A DNA stretch of 64,000 nucleotides, from contig NZ_LRUB01000032.1 of NCBI RefSeq assembly GCF_001550065.1, positions 247,510-311,509 on the forward strand, read 5' to 3'. The notes beneath the pieces are model-generated. The model was not told where the DNA came from. It made no database searches and worked only from the letters and a program-made list of their open reading frames with translations. Positions 16,565 to 24,657 of the stretch are shown in pieces (position 1 is the first letter of the stretch; every line of letters begins with the position of its first letter). Both the position numbers and the translations under genes were made by a program. This DNA comes from Kordiimonas lipolytica (GTDB taxonomy: Bacteria; Pseudomonadota; Alphaproteobacteria; Sphingomonadales; Kordiimonadaceae).

Positions 16565-17221
16565 ATGCCGCTTGTTCCCATTCATTTCAAGGGCAAGTCC
16601 AACCCCCTGACCGTGATCACGCCGGTCAAAAAGGGGTGGGGCCGCTTCCTGACGAACGCCATCCTGTTCGTGTTCCATCACCTGCCGCTCGGGGTGGTCA
16701 AACAGCTGGCCTTCATCCATTTCGCCCGCTGGATTCTGATCAAGGGCAACAAGCTGCCGCGCCTGAGCGAAGACCAGCCGGTTGAAGACAACTGGCCCTA
16801 CGATTTTTATGTCTTCACCACCAACTTCAATGGATCGTGGGACCAGTATATCGACGCTTTCGGCCGCATCCATGCGGTCTCCAAGGGCCTGAATATGCTG
16901 TGGTACACCAGCGAAGGCTTCCCCGGACCCTGGCCGATGCGGCTTTTCAAGCGCTATATCCATTATTTCACCGCGCCACAGCATCTTTACTACAACGCCT
17001 ACCCAGGCGCGACCGTGCGCGATATCGATGCCGCCACCAAGCTGAACGCTGAACTTGAAGCTTTCCTTGAAGACACGAAGGACGAGATGGACGACGCCGA
17101 GTTCGGTCGCCGCTACCGCGCCTTCGTCAATCAGGTATCGCCGTGGCTTGGCAAAACCGGGCTTGAAGAAAAACACGAGGCGCTTGCCCACCGCGCCGTG
17201 CCGATGGAGCTGAGCCAATGA
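16565..17221 (+). CDS. Unrecognised protein of the P450/DyP cassette (218 aa)
   Basis: I do not recognise a named family. The protein begins with a basic stretch (VITPVKKGWGRF), has a moderately hydrophobic segment at about residues 30-60 containing HFARWIL, and then DFYVFTTNFNGSWDQYIDAF, a beta strand/helix pattern like ferredoxin-like alpha/beta barrels. Similar stretches come to mind next to or fused with DyP peroxidases, but that is recollection, not a search. It lies 11 bases after the P450 gene, and its stop overlaps the next start (ATGA), so it is certainly co-expressed. No signal peptide, no cysteine. Confidence 0.7.
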   Translation: MPLVPIHFKGKSNPLTVITPVKKGWGRFLTNAILFVFHHLPLGVVKQLAFIHFARWILIKGNKLPRLSEDQPVEDNWPYDFYVFTTNFNGSWDQYIDAFGRIHAVSKGLNMLWYTSEGFPGPWPMRLFKRYIHYFTAPQHLYYNAYPGATVRDIDAATKLNAELEAFLEDTKDEMDDAEFGRRYRAFVNQVSPWLGKTGLEEKHEALAHRAVPMELSQ

Positions 17222-17793
17222 CCGATCACAGTTTCCTGACCGTCATCTCACCCATTGAGCATCGCCGCAATGACCCGGACGGGCGTGAGGCCACCATTCG
17301 CAAAACGCTGCTGGCGCATGAACAGGACGATAGCCCCTTCACCGATTGCCCGATGGTGCATATGGCCCGTATCCAGATTCTGGATCAGGCTGTGCCGCCC
17401 ATGGGCGACACGTCAGGTGCTGCGCTCAAAAGCAAATATCTTCTGTTCGCGATCGATATCGACGGCCGCGTGGATGACTTTCTCGACAGCCTCTACAGGC
17501 GCGATGCTGACTTCGTCCACAATGTTTGGGGCCAGTGCATCGGCTACCCGGACTTCAAGGGTGCTGTCTTTTTCCGGCGCTATATTGACGCCTGCAGCTT
17601 CAGTAACCCGCTTGGCTATGCGGGTTTTGACTTGAGCGTGGGGGACACGCTTCTGATGCTCACACGCAAGAACGCGCTCGCGGACTTTGTCTCGGCCCAT
17701 CAGGGCAAGAGCGACAAAGAGCTGCAGGCCGCCTGGCGCAAAAGCCGCGCGGACCTCGCCACCCCCAATCTGCCAAAGCCGGGAAGTTTCTGA
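17218..17793 (+). CDS. Unrecognised protein of the P450/DyP cassette (191 aa)
   Basis: Function unknown. The order of elements echoes the preceding protein: FLTVISPI near the N-terminus, then MVHMARIQIL, then KYLLFAIDIDGRVDDFLDSL and FFRRYID. I read both as possible relatives with a ferredoxin-like barrel, in the way DyP peroxidases and chlorite dismutases are built from such repeats. No heme-ligating motif stands out. Start and stop both overlap the neighbouring genes (ATGA and TGATG), implying balanced translation with the peroxidase. Probably cytoplasmic. Confidence 0.7.
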   Translation: MTDHSFLTVISPIEHRRNDPDGREATIRKTLLAHEQDDSPFTDCPMVHMARIQILDQAVPPMGDTSGAALKSKYLLFAIDIDGRVDDFLDSLYRRDADFVHNVWGQCIGYPDFKGAVFFRRYIDACSFSNPLGYAGFDLSVGDTLLMLTRKNALADFVSAHQGKSDKELQAAWRKSRADLATPNLPKPGSF

Positions 17794-19208
17794 TGAGCAG
17801 CACAACGATCAACACCAAAGACATCCAGGGCATTTTCAAGGGTTTTGGCCTGGCGTGGCCCAAGGGGCGCTTTTTCTTCCTGAACTACAAGAGCGACAAG
17901 GCGGGGCGCGCGCTCCTTAAGCACCTCTGCCCGCTCACCAGCTTTCATGACCTCAAGACAGTCAAGCCGGATGTGTGCGTAAACGCCGCCTTCACGTGCG
18001 CAGGCCTTGAGGCGCTCGAGCTCGATAACGACCTCCTTTATAGCCTGCCGGAGGATTTCCGCGACGGCATGCGCAGGCGGGCCAGCATCAATGGCGACGC
18101 GGGCGACAGCGCCCCTGAACATTGGGAAGACATCTGGGAAGGTCACCAGGTTCACCTGTGGGTTGGCGTCTATGCTCGCACCGACGCCCAGCTCAAGGAC
18201 TGGGACAAGGCCTTCACCACCTGGGTATCCAAGACAAAAGGTATTTCCATTGTCGGCAGCCAGGATGTCAGCCGCCTTGTCTCCAGCCCCGATGTGCCGG
18301 TCTATCTCGAAGACAAAGACAGCCAACCGCAAAAACCTGTGCTGCTGGAGCATTTCGGCTTCAGGGACGGCATCGGCAACCCGCCGATCAAAGGGCTGAA
18401 TGACAAGCACATCACCGGCGGCGGACGCATCAATGCGAAAGGCGAGTGGGAGGACTTCCCGGCGGGCGAGTTCCTCCTGGGCCATGTGGACACCAATGGC
18501 GAGATCCCGCTCGCGCCCAAGCCGGACGGCTTTTCAAGAAACGGGTCCTTCATGGTGCTGAGGAAGCTCGAACAGAATGTGGACTTGTGGCGGGACTATA
18601 TGAAGGGCCAGGCCAAGAAACTGGATGCTGACGCAGATGATATCGCCAGCCGCATGGTGGGCCGCCGGCGCGACGGCACGCCGCTGATGCCAGCCCATGA
18701 CGATTTCGATTTCAAATATTCATCAGACCCCGAAGGCCGGGTGTGCCCCCTGGGCTCGCACATGCGGCGCACCAACCCGCGCGACAGCTTCGGCGCTGAT
18801 TTCGGCTCGCTGCTGGTGGACCGGCACCGCATTCTTCGTCGCGCCATCACCTATGGTGAGCTGGTCCCCACCGGCAAGACACAGGCGGAAGTGAACGGCG
18901 AGGAGGGCCAGGGCCTGATGTTTATTGTGCTGAACGCCAGCATCTCGCGCCAGTTCGAATTTGTGCAGCAGCAGTGGGTGAACTACGGTAATGAGTTCGA
19001 CCAGGGCAATGACCGCGACCCCATTATCGGCACCCAGTGCGGGCACGACCAGATGGTGATCCCGGGCGACAATGCCGCCGGACGCGAAACAATGGTGTGC
19101 GACGCGCTGCAACAGTTCGTGGTGTGCAAGGGCGGGGACTATTTCTTCCTGCCAAGCATCAGCGCCTTCACGGCCCTCGCCTCCGACGCGGAAGGCTGGC
19201 GGCGGTAA
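17793..19208 (+). CDS. DyP-type peroxidase
   Basis: A 471-residue heme peroxidase of the long class. The family GxxDG motif is GFRDG with catalytic Asp192; the proximal heme ligand is His323 in GSHMRRTNPRD, and the conserved arginines follow in RHRILRRAITYG. These residues support peroxide-dependent oxidation. No Tat or Sec signal is present, so it should be cytoplasmic, and no encapsulin targeting tail is obvious. It is the last gene of the cassette and overlaps the 191-residue protein gene by one base. Confidence 0.92.
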   Translation: MSSTTINTKDIQGIFKGFGLAWPKGRFFFLNYKSDKAGRALLKHLCPLTSFHDLKTVKPDVCVNAAFTCAGLEALELDNDLLYSLPEDFRDGMRRRASINGDAGDSAPEHWEDIWEGHQVHLWVGVYARTDAQLKDWDKAFTTWVSKTKGISIVGSQDVSRLVSSPDVPVYLEDKDSQPQKPVLLEHFGFRDGIGNPPIKGLNDKHITGGGRINAKGEWEDFPAGEFLLGHVDTNGEIPLAPKPDGFSRNGSFMVLRKLEQNVDLWRDYMKGQAKKLDADADDIASRMVGRRRDGTPLMPAHDDFDFKYSSDPEGRVCPLGSHMRRTNPRDSFGADFGSLLVDRHRILRRAITYGELVPTGKTQAEVNGEEGQGLMFIVLNASISRQFEFVQQQWVNYGNEFDQGNDRDPIIGTQCGHDQMVIPGDNAAGRETMVCDALQQFVVCKGGDYFFLPSISAFTALASDAEGWRR

Positions 19209-19215
19209 GCTTTAT

Positions 19216-19500
19216 ATGGCTCCCCAAACGACAAAGAAAATGTGGCGGAACAATCTAAAGCTTTTTGCTTATGGGTGGGTGCTACTGTTTATCTCGATGG
19301 TACTAATCAGTAACGGGTACAAATGGGGTTTCCTGGTTGTCGCAATTGGTTGGCTTGGTGGGGGTAATTTACTGGTATTTACGGTCTGGGCAACTCGTTG
19401 CCCAGCCTGCAACAAACACCTTGTACTGAGGAACGCCTTTTATTCGAACCCCTTTTGGGCACCGAAACACTGCCCTCGCTGCCAAAAAGAATTGCCATGA
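19216..19500 (+). CDS. Small membrane protein with zinc-ribbon tail
   Basis: A 94-residue protein not recognised by name. Two hydrophobic segments (about residues 15-32 and 36-56) are followed by a cytoplasmic or periplasmic tail with CPAC and CPRC, four cysteines spaced like a zinc ribbon. The ATG lies eight bases after the peroxidase stop. Base composition turns A+T-richer here than in the P450/DyP genes, which hints at a different origin for this gene and the next. Confidence 0.7.
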   Translation: MAPQTTKKMWRNNLKLFAYGWVLLFISMVLISNGYKWGFLVVAIGWLGGGNLLVFTVWATRCPACNKHLVLRNAFYSNPFWAPKHCPRCQKELP

Positions 19501-19629
19501 ACTTTCACCTGGTCCTCGATGAGTTCCTCAGAGAGTTTTAGGAAATACATGGCCAACTTCGACCTGAATGCGGATAAAATTATCGCATTCTAGATTGGGG
19601 GACATCATGAATTTCCGTGAAGAAATTAA

Positions 19630-20184
19630 ATGGGGGAAACAGTGAACCGAATTGAACGGTATCTACTCAACGAAGCCAAGAAGCTGGGCAAAGGCAAGCT
19701 CTGGCTGGGAATTGTTGCGTCAGCGTTCCTAGGAATTGTCATGCTATTGGTGGACGGGGCCAAATCAAACAAGGCTTGGCCCGAAGAACAAGAGCTAGAT
19801 ATTGCGACAGGCAGCGTAACTCAAATCCAAGAACAACGAAAAGATGTCCTCTTCAATCTCTCAAATAGCCCGTATACTTTTCAGTATATGCCACTCTATG
19901 GCCGCAAACGACAAGCTATCGAAGATGCGCTTCGGCAACCAAACGGGGTTATAACCGTCCGCTTCCAACTGGACACCAGCATCAATGAGCTTGGCATTCA
20001 GCGAAAATACCAAACAGTCCTTGCGCTCAGTAACGGTCAACAAGAGGTTTTGAGCTACGCCGATTCACAAGCCACTTTCGCATCAGACCGCAATTTATTG
20101 CCCTGGTTAGTAGGACTTGCACTGTTCGGGCTCGTGGTTTTCGCCTACCAGTTGCGGCTGCTTAATAGAAACGGGACTCGATGA
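19630..20184 (+). CDS. Hypothetical membrane protein, two TM segments
   Basis: A 184-residue protein without a family I recognise. One membrane segment lies near residues 24-42 and another near 156-175, with a soluble region of mixed strands between them that is probably extracytoplasmic. The start is uncertain: ATG at 19630 or GTG at 19642, the latter preceded by GGGGGAAA. Composition is A+T-richer than the chromosome around it. It ends 19 bases from the 3' end of the oppositely oriented tRNA-Arg gene. Confidence 0.6.
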   Translation: MGETVNRIERYLLNEAKKLGKGKLWLGIVASAFLGIVMLLVDGAKSNKAWPEEQELDIATGSVTQIQEQRKDVLFNLSNSPYTFQYMPLYGRKRQAIEDALRQPNGVITVRFQLDTSINELGIQRKYQTVLALSNGQQEVLSYADSQATFASDRNLLPWLVGLALFGLVVFAYQLRLLNRNGTR

Positions 20185-20203
20185 ACCGCCCCTGTTAAAA
20201 TAG

Positions 20204-20280
20204 TGGTGACCCCGACAGGATTCGAACCTGTGGCCCCCAGATTAGGAATCTGGTGCTCTATCCTGCTGAGCTACGGGGCC
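20204..20280 (-). tRNA. tRNA-Arg (anticodon CCT)
   Basis: A 77-base cloverleaf including an encoded CCA end. The acceptor stem GGCCCCG pairs with CGGGGTC, the T arm contains GGTTCGAATCC, and the anticodon stem CCAGA/TCTGG encloses TTCCTAA, giving anticodon CCT, which reads AGG. Confidence 0.95.
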
Positions 20281-20301
20281 ATGCCATGGCATGCCTATGC
20301 G

Positions 20302-20329
20302 GTTTAGCCGCAATCCAAAAGCGGGTCAA
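20302..20329 (-). promoter_or_regulatory. Likely promoter of tRNA-Arg
   Basis: On the minus strand, TTGACC and CTAAAC are 16 bases apart, about 20 bases upstream of the mature tRNA 5' end. A very similar pair precedes the tRNA-Leu gene at 61254. Confidence 0.6.
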
Positions 20330-20447
20330 CCATGTCGAAGCAGGCACGCGGCGGCAGGCGCAAAAAATGCAGAAAACTGCGCTCTTCTTACAGAATATTA
20401 ACCTATTCCGCGTCTGATATCCTTGTAGCTCCTGTTGAGGAATCACT

Positions 20448-21986
20448 GTGGATTTTCACCGACTTGTCGCACCGGTCTTCATTGCGGTTGCCGCCAGTAT
20501 CGCGGCGTTCGTTGGTGTTGTAATTGTTGCCGCATCACTGCAGGACGACGCGGCACTGGATGCTGAAGCCAAAGTGATTGAGCAGGATATCGCCTCCCTT
20601 CCCAAGTCCCTTGGGGTCCTGGCTGAAGACAATGCCTGGTGGGACGAAGCCGTTACCAACATCACGCTTGAAGAAGACATCGAATGGATGGACACCACCA
20701 TCGGCGAGTCTGTCAGCGGCATTGAGGATATCCATGGCCTGCTGGTTGTCCGGCCGGACGGCAGCCTGGTCTATTCCAGTTTTGTTGAAGACCTTCCAGC
20801 GCCCCATGTGCTTCTGGATGGCGGCTTTCAGGATCTGGTCCGGTCGCTGCCGGAACCCAAACCACGGGAACCGGTCAGCCAGTCCGGCTACCTCCTGGCT
20901 GACGGCCAGTTGCTGGCGTTCGGCGCGAGCCTTGTCCAGAACACAGGTACAAATGACCTTGATGACGAGGTGGCAAAACATGGTCACCCGGCGATCATTT
21001 TCATCGCCCACCTGTCTGAAATGCGCCTTCAGGGGATGGGCGCGGCCAACGCCATTAAAGGCCTGTCTCTGCTCGACCACCCGGGACGCGCGGATACAAC
21101 ATTACCGGTCATAGATTTCACCGGTAAACCTGTGCGGTATCTGACATGGCAAACGGCGGCGCCCGGATCAGAGATGATCAGTAAGATGCTGCTGCCCGCC
21201 GCCATTCTCTTGCTGATTGTGGTGCTGGCCATGGCGCGTTTCATGCGCCGTGCCAACCAGCTGTTCCGGGAGCTTGAAGGCGCCAACAAAGCCAAGTCAG
21301 CCTTCCTGGCCTCCACCAGCCATGAAATCCGCACGCCGCTGAATGCCATCCTTGGCTTTACCGAGCTGATGTCGCTTGAGCTTTACGGCAAGGTGGAAGG
21401 CGAGAAGAACAAGGAATATCTGACACTGATCCGCCAAAGCGGCGAGCATCTCTTGTCTATCATCAACGATATCCTTGATATTTCCAAGCTCGAGGCCGAA
21501 CGGTTCGATATCTATGCCGAGAAGGTCGACCCCATTCTGGTGGTGGACGCCAGTTGCAAGATCATCCAGGCGCAGGCCAATGAAAAGCAGATCGAACTGA
21601 CCAAAGTTTGCGAGCCGGCAGAGCTTTATAGCGACGAACGGATCATGCGCCAGGTGTTGATCAACCTACTGTCTAATGCGGTGAAATTCACCGAACCCGG
21701 CGGACAGATCATGGTTTCCGGCCATGTCGTGAAAGGCCGCTACCAGCTGGTGGTACGCGATACCGGGATCGGCATGACACGCGAGAACATCCAGAAAGCC
21801 CTGTCTCTCTTTGGTCAGGTGCAGGGCGAATATGCGCGCAACCACACCGGAACCGGCCTTGGCCTGCCGCTTGTCAGCCGATTTATGGAACTGCTTGGCG
21901 GCGATTTCGCCATCAGCTCCGTGCCGGGCGAAGGCACCACCGTCACGCTGGGCTTCCCACTCTACGGCACCAAAGATCAGGCCTGA
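20448..21986 (+). CDS. Sensor histidine kinase with CHASE4-like periplasmic domain
   Basis: A 512-residue membrane kinase. An N-terminal helix (about residues 7-29) and a second one (about 245-265) flank a periplasmic domain containing EDNAWWDEAV, the CHASE4 hallmark. The HisKA box STSHEIRTPLNAILGF holds the phosphoacceptor His near residue 295, and the ATPase domain has NLLSNAVKF, DTGIGM and GTGLGLPL. I use the GTG at 20448 because a GAGGA box precedes it by seven bases. No response regulator gene is adjacent, so it is an orphan kinase here. Confidence 0.9.
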   Translation: MDFHRLVAPVFIAVAASIAAFVGVVIVAASLQDDAALDAEAKVIEQDIASLPKSLGVLAEDNAWWDEAVTNITLEEDIEWMDTTIGESVSGIEDIHGLLVVRPDGSLVYSSFVEDLPAPHVLLDGGFQDLVRSLPEPKPREPVSQSGYLLADGQLLAFGASLVQNTGTNDLDDEVAKHGHPAIIFIAHLSEMRLQGMGAANAIKGLSLLDHPGRADTTLPVIDFTGKPVRYLTWQTAAPGSEMISKMLLPAAILLLIVVLAMARFMRRANQLFRELEGANKAKSAFLASTSHEIRTPLNAILGFTELMSLELYGKVEGEKNKEYLTLIRQSGEHLLSIINDILDISKLEAERFDIYAEKVDPILVVDASCKIIQAQANEKQIELTKVCEPAELYSDERIMRQVLINLLSNAVKFTEPGGQIMVSGHVVKGRYQLVVRDTGIGMTRENIQKALSLFGQVQGEYARNHTGTGLGLPLVSRFMELLGGDFAISSVPGEGTTVTLGFPLYGTKDQA

Positions 21987-22007
21987 CCAGCTGCGCGCAG
22001 GGCCCGG

Positions 22008-22766
22008 TCAAATCCGGTAGCGGCCCATTTCCTCATAGATGGGCATGGCGGCGTCAGCGATGCGCTTGAGGCTGTCGTCCAGCTTTTCAAATTCTGCCTC
22101 GCGGGAGGCATCATTCCGGCCGGCAAAGCCGGTTGACCGTTCCACCCCCGCATACCACCAGGGCGCCCAGACACCGTCACTATCGCGCGGCCCCTTGGGC
22201 CACGAAAGCATGGCCGCATCAAATGGGATATCGAGCGCCTCGCAAAGCCGCATGAGCGCGCCTTTTGGCTCCGCCTGCACATCGGCGCTGTCGATCACCG
22301 GCGGCGCCTTGCCGATACGGTCCGCGACCATGTGGAACAGCTCCAGCTGGCGCTCCAGGCCCAGGTCCTTCAGCGTCACGTCCGGCCGCGATTTGATATA
22401 GCTCGCCAGCATATGACGCGGGTCCCGCACCAGGAAGGCGTTCCTGAAGCCCTTCGTCCAGTCAAGGCCGATCGAGGGCAGCATATGGTGGCACATATGC
22501 TTTTGGTAAAAGATGCTTCTGCCCGCCGGCAGGGGCGCCAGAAGGTCATCCACCACCGCCTGCCAGCTGGTGGGTTGCTCCTTCAAGATCAGGTCACGCC
22601 CCGGGTGGTCAAGCCCCGTTTCCTTCAGGTAAACGGCATAGAAGGGTTCATCCACCACGATGGTATCGGCCCGGTTTTCAAACGACCGCATCATGGCGGT
22701 CGAGATATTCCGGGGGCCGGACCACATGGCGATGCGGATGCTTTCGCCGGTCATCTGGTCTGTCAT
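22008..22766 (-). CDS. Sulfotransferase-family protein
   Basis: A 252-residue P-loop protein. SGPRNIST (about residues 16-23) resembles the 5'-phosphosulfate-binding loop of PAPS sulfotransferases, and VRDPRHMLASY resembles the 3'-phosphate-binding motif. The substrate is unknown. Its ATG overlaps the stop of the aminotransferase gene (TGATG), so the two products are probably made together and may act in one pathway. A kinase-like role for the P loop is less likely given the RDPR motif. Confidence 0.78.
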   Translation of the reverse strand: MTDQMTGESIRIAMWSGPRNISTAMMRSFENRADTIVVDEPFYAVYLKETGLDHPGRDLILKEQPTSWQAVVDDLLAPLPAGRSIFYQKHMCHHMLPSIGLDWTKGFRNAFLVRDPRHMLASYIKSRPDVTLKDLGLERQLELFHMVADRIGKAPPVIDSADVQAEPKGALMRLCEALDIPFDAAMLSWPKGPRDSDGVWAPWWYAGVERSTGFAGRNDASREAEFEKLDDSLKRIADAAMPIYEEMGRYRI

Positions 22767-23698
22767 CAGCTGCGCCCCTTCGCGACCTCGGCCTCAATCC
22801 GCGCCTTGTATAGCCCGCGCAAGCGCTCAACCATCGGGCCGGGCATGGCGGCGCCCTCATCACCAATGGTGCGGCCGTCCACATCCCCCACCGGTACAAG
22901 GCCCGCGAAGGTGCCAGTGACAAATGCTTCGTCCGCGCCATATACATCGGTCAGGCTGAAATCTTTCTCGTACACCGGGATGCCCGCGTCACGCGCGCAT
23001 TCAATCACCATGGAGCGGGTGATACCGCCCAGGCAGTATTTCCCGCTTGAGGTCCAGACCTCGCCGTCACGCACAATGAAGAAGTGCGTGCTGTTGCAGG
23101 TGGCGACAAAGCCGTGCGGGTCCAGCATCAGGGCTTCGTCCGCGCCCGCCTTGGCGGCCTGGATGCAGGCGGTAATGCAGTTGAGCTTCGAATGGCTATT
23201 GAGCTTCGGGTCCTGCACGTCCGGCGCGCCGCGGCGCACATGCACGGTAAAGAGCTTCAGGCCTTTCTCCAGCGTGGTCTTGAGCGGCGATTTGAACTCA
23301 GGAATGATCACGATGGTCGGATCACCGATGGTCACGCGCGGGTCCTGGTAGGGCGTGGCCTTGATACCGCGGGTAACCATCAAGCGGATATGGCCGCCCT
23401 CCGTCATCTGGTTCCTGTCTATGGTCTCATAGAGGCGGGCCTTGAGCTCAGCCGGCGTCAGCCCGATATCCATATCAATCGCCTTTGCGCCTTCATAAAG
23501 CCGCTTCATATGCCGGTCGAGGAACGCAATCACACCGCCATGAACACGCAGGCCCTCCCACACGCCATCACCCAGAATGTAGCCACTGTCGAAGACCGAA
23601 ACCTTGGCGTCTTCGCGGGCGAAATAATCGCCGTTCACATTGATCTGAATATCGCGGTTGCGGGGGTCGTCTTCATAGTCGTGCGTACCGTGCGCCAT
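22766..23698 (-). CDS. Class IV aminotransferase (branched-chain or D-amino acid type)
   Basis: A 310-residue PLP enzyme of fold type IV. The early motif VSVFDSGYILGDGVWEGLRV is characteristic of branched-chain aminotransferases and D-amino acid transaminases; HSKLNCITA carries the probable PLP lysine, and GGITRSMVIE matches the phosphate-binding region. Substrate choice cannot be fixed from sequence. I start it at the ATG at 23698, where the family homology begins. It is coupled to the sulfotransferase-like gene and divergent from the nuclease-homologue gene. Confidence 0.87.
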   Translation of the reverse strand: MAHGTHDYEDDPRNRDIQINVNGDYFAREDAKVSVFDSGYILGDGVWEGLRVHGGVIAFLDRHMKRLYEGAKAIDMDIGLTPAELKARLYETIDRNQMTEGGHIRLMVTRGIKATPYQDPRVTIGDPTIVIIPEFKSPLKTTLEKGLKLFTVHVRRGAPDVQDPKLNSHSKLNCITACIQAAKAGADEALMLDPHGFVATCNSTHFFIVRDGEVWTSSGKYCLGGITRSMVIECARDAGIPVYEKDFSLTDVYGADEAFVTGTFAGLVPVGDVDGRTIGDEGAAMPGPMVERLRGLYKARIEAEVAKGRS

Positions 23699-23802
23699 AA
23701 GATTTCTCTTTATGCTTTCTCTTTTGTTTTCTGTTTCTCGGCCTGGCCCAAAAGGGCTACAGTCATCCAGGTCCGATGGGCAAGTCAGGGGGAGGATGAA
23801 AC

Positions 23803-24594
23803 ATGATGCCATCAAGGGCAATCCTTATATTGGTCGCGATGCTGTCTGGGCAAGCCGCTGGCGCGGTCGAGCTTGACCGAACGGGCCTGGAGGATTGCGG
23901 CAAGGTCACCGGGACGGGTGCCATTGGCGGGGCGCGCTTCACCACCACCGACGGCCAAACCGTCAAGCTGGCGCTGGTCAAGGGGCCGGAGCTATGGAAA
24001 AAGGGCGACCCCTACAAGAGCTGGCCGCACGCCGAAGCAGCGCGCGCGGCACTCCTCGCGCTGACCGATGGGCAGGAAATCACGCTTTACTGTGAAGGTG
24101 CGAAGACCAATCGCGAAGGCGAATTGGTAGCACATGCGCTGCTGGCAGACGGGCGCTGGCTACAGCATATGCTGGTTGAAGACGGCCATGTGTTTGTCTT
24201 CCCGCGGCCCACGCGCAGACGGGGGCTGGAAGTGCTCTATAGGGCCGAAGACCAGGCCCGCGCGGACGGCAAGGGCCTGTGGGCCTATGATAACCTGAAG
24301 GCGGTCGATGCACTGGGGCCGGATGTGCGCACCGGGTGGTTCCAGATCGTACGCGGGCGGGTTGTGGGCGCCAATGAGGTTGGGCCCACCATCTATCTGA
24401 ATTTCGGTGAGGACTGGCGCACAGACTTCACCATTGAAATCCCGGGCTCCGCCAAGCGGCACTTTGACAAGGCCGGGTTGGATCCGTTGGCGCTGGAAGG
24501 CAAGGACGTGGAAGTGCGCGGCTGGATCGATTTCAAGGGCGGGCCCAGGCTCCTCCTTCAGGGGCCGGGGCAACTCCGCACCATCGCGCCATAA
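23803..24594 (+). CDS. Secreted nuclease-homologue (SNase-like), catalytic residues degraded
   Basis: A 263-residue protein with a Sec signal peptide (about residues 1-21). The middle part follows the thermonuclease pattern: VKLALVKGPELW corresponds to the segment with Arg35/Asp40/Glu43 of staphylococcal nuclease, and TNREGELVAHAL to the segment with Arg87. By eye, Arg35 is Lys, Asp40 is Lys and Arg87 is Glu; only Glu43 is kept. The C-terminal 80 residues form an extra domain. It is probably a non-catalytic periplasmic binding protein. A GGAGG box precedes the start. Confidence 0.75.
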   Translation: MMPSRAILILVAMLSGQAAGAVELDRTGLEDCGKVTGTGAIGGARFTTTDGQTVKLALVKGPELWKKGDPYKSWPHAEAARAALLALTDGQEITLYCEGAKTNREGELVAHALLADGRWLQHMLVEDGHVFVFPRPTRRRGLEVLYRAEDQARADGKGLWAYDNLKAVDALGPDVRTGWFQIVRGRVVGANEVGPTIYLNFGEDWRTDFTIEIPGSAKRHFDKAGLDPLALEGKDVEVRGWIDFKGGPRLLLQGPGQLRTIAP

Positions 24595-24600
24595 GCCGGC

Positions 24601-24630
24601 AAATAAAAAGCCGGGCGACGAGCCCGGCTT
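24601..24630 (-). terminator. Rho-independent terminator of rpoH
   Basis: The 9-bp stem AAGCCGGGC/GCCCGGCTT with loop GACGA is followed on the minus strand by TTTTTATTT, 28 bases beyond the rpoH stop codon. Confidence 0.88.
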
Positions 24631-24657
24631 CTGTGAATTGTGGGAGAGGCAAAAGGC

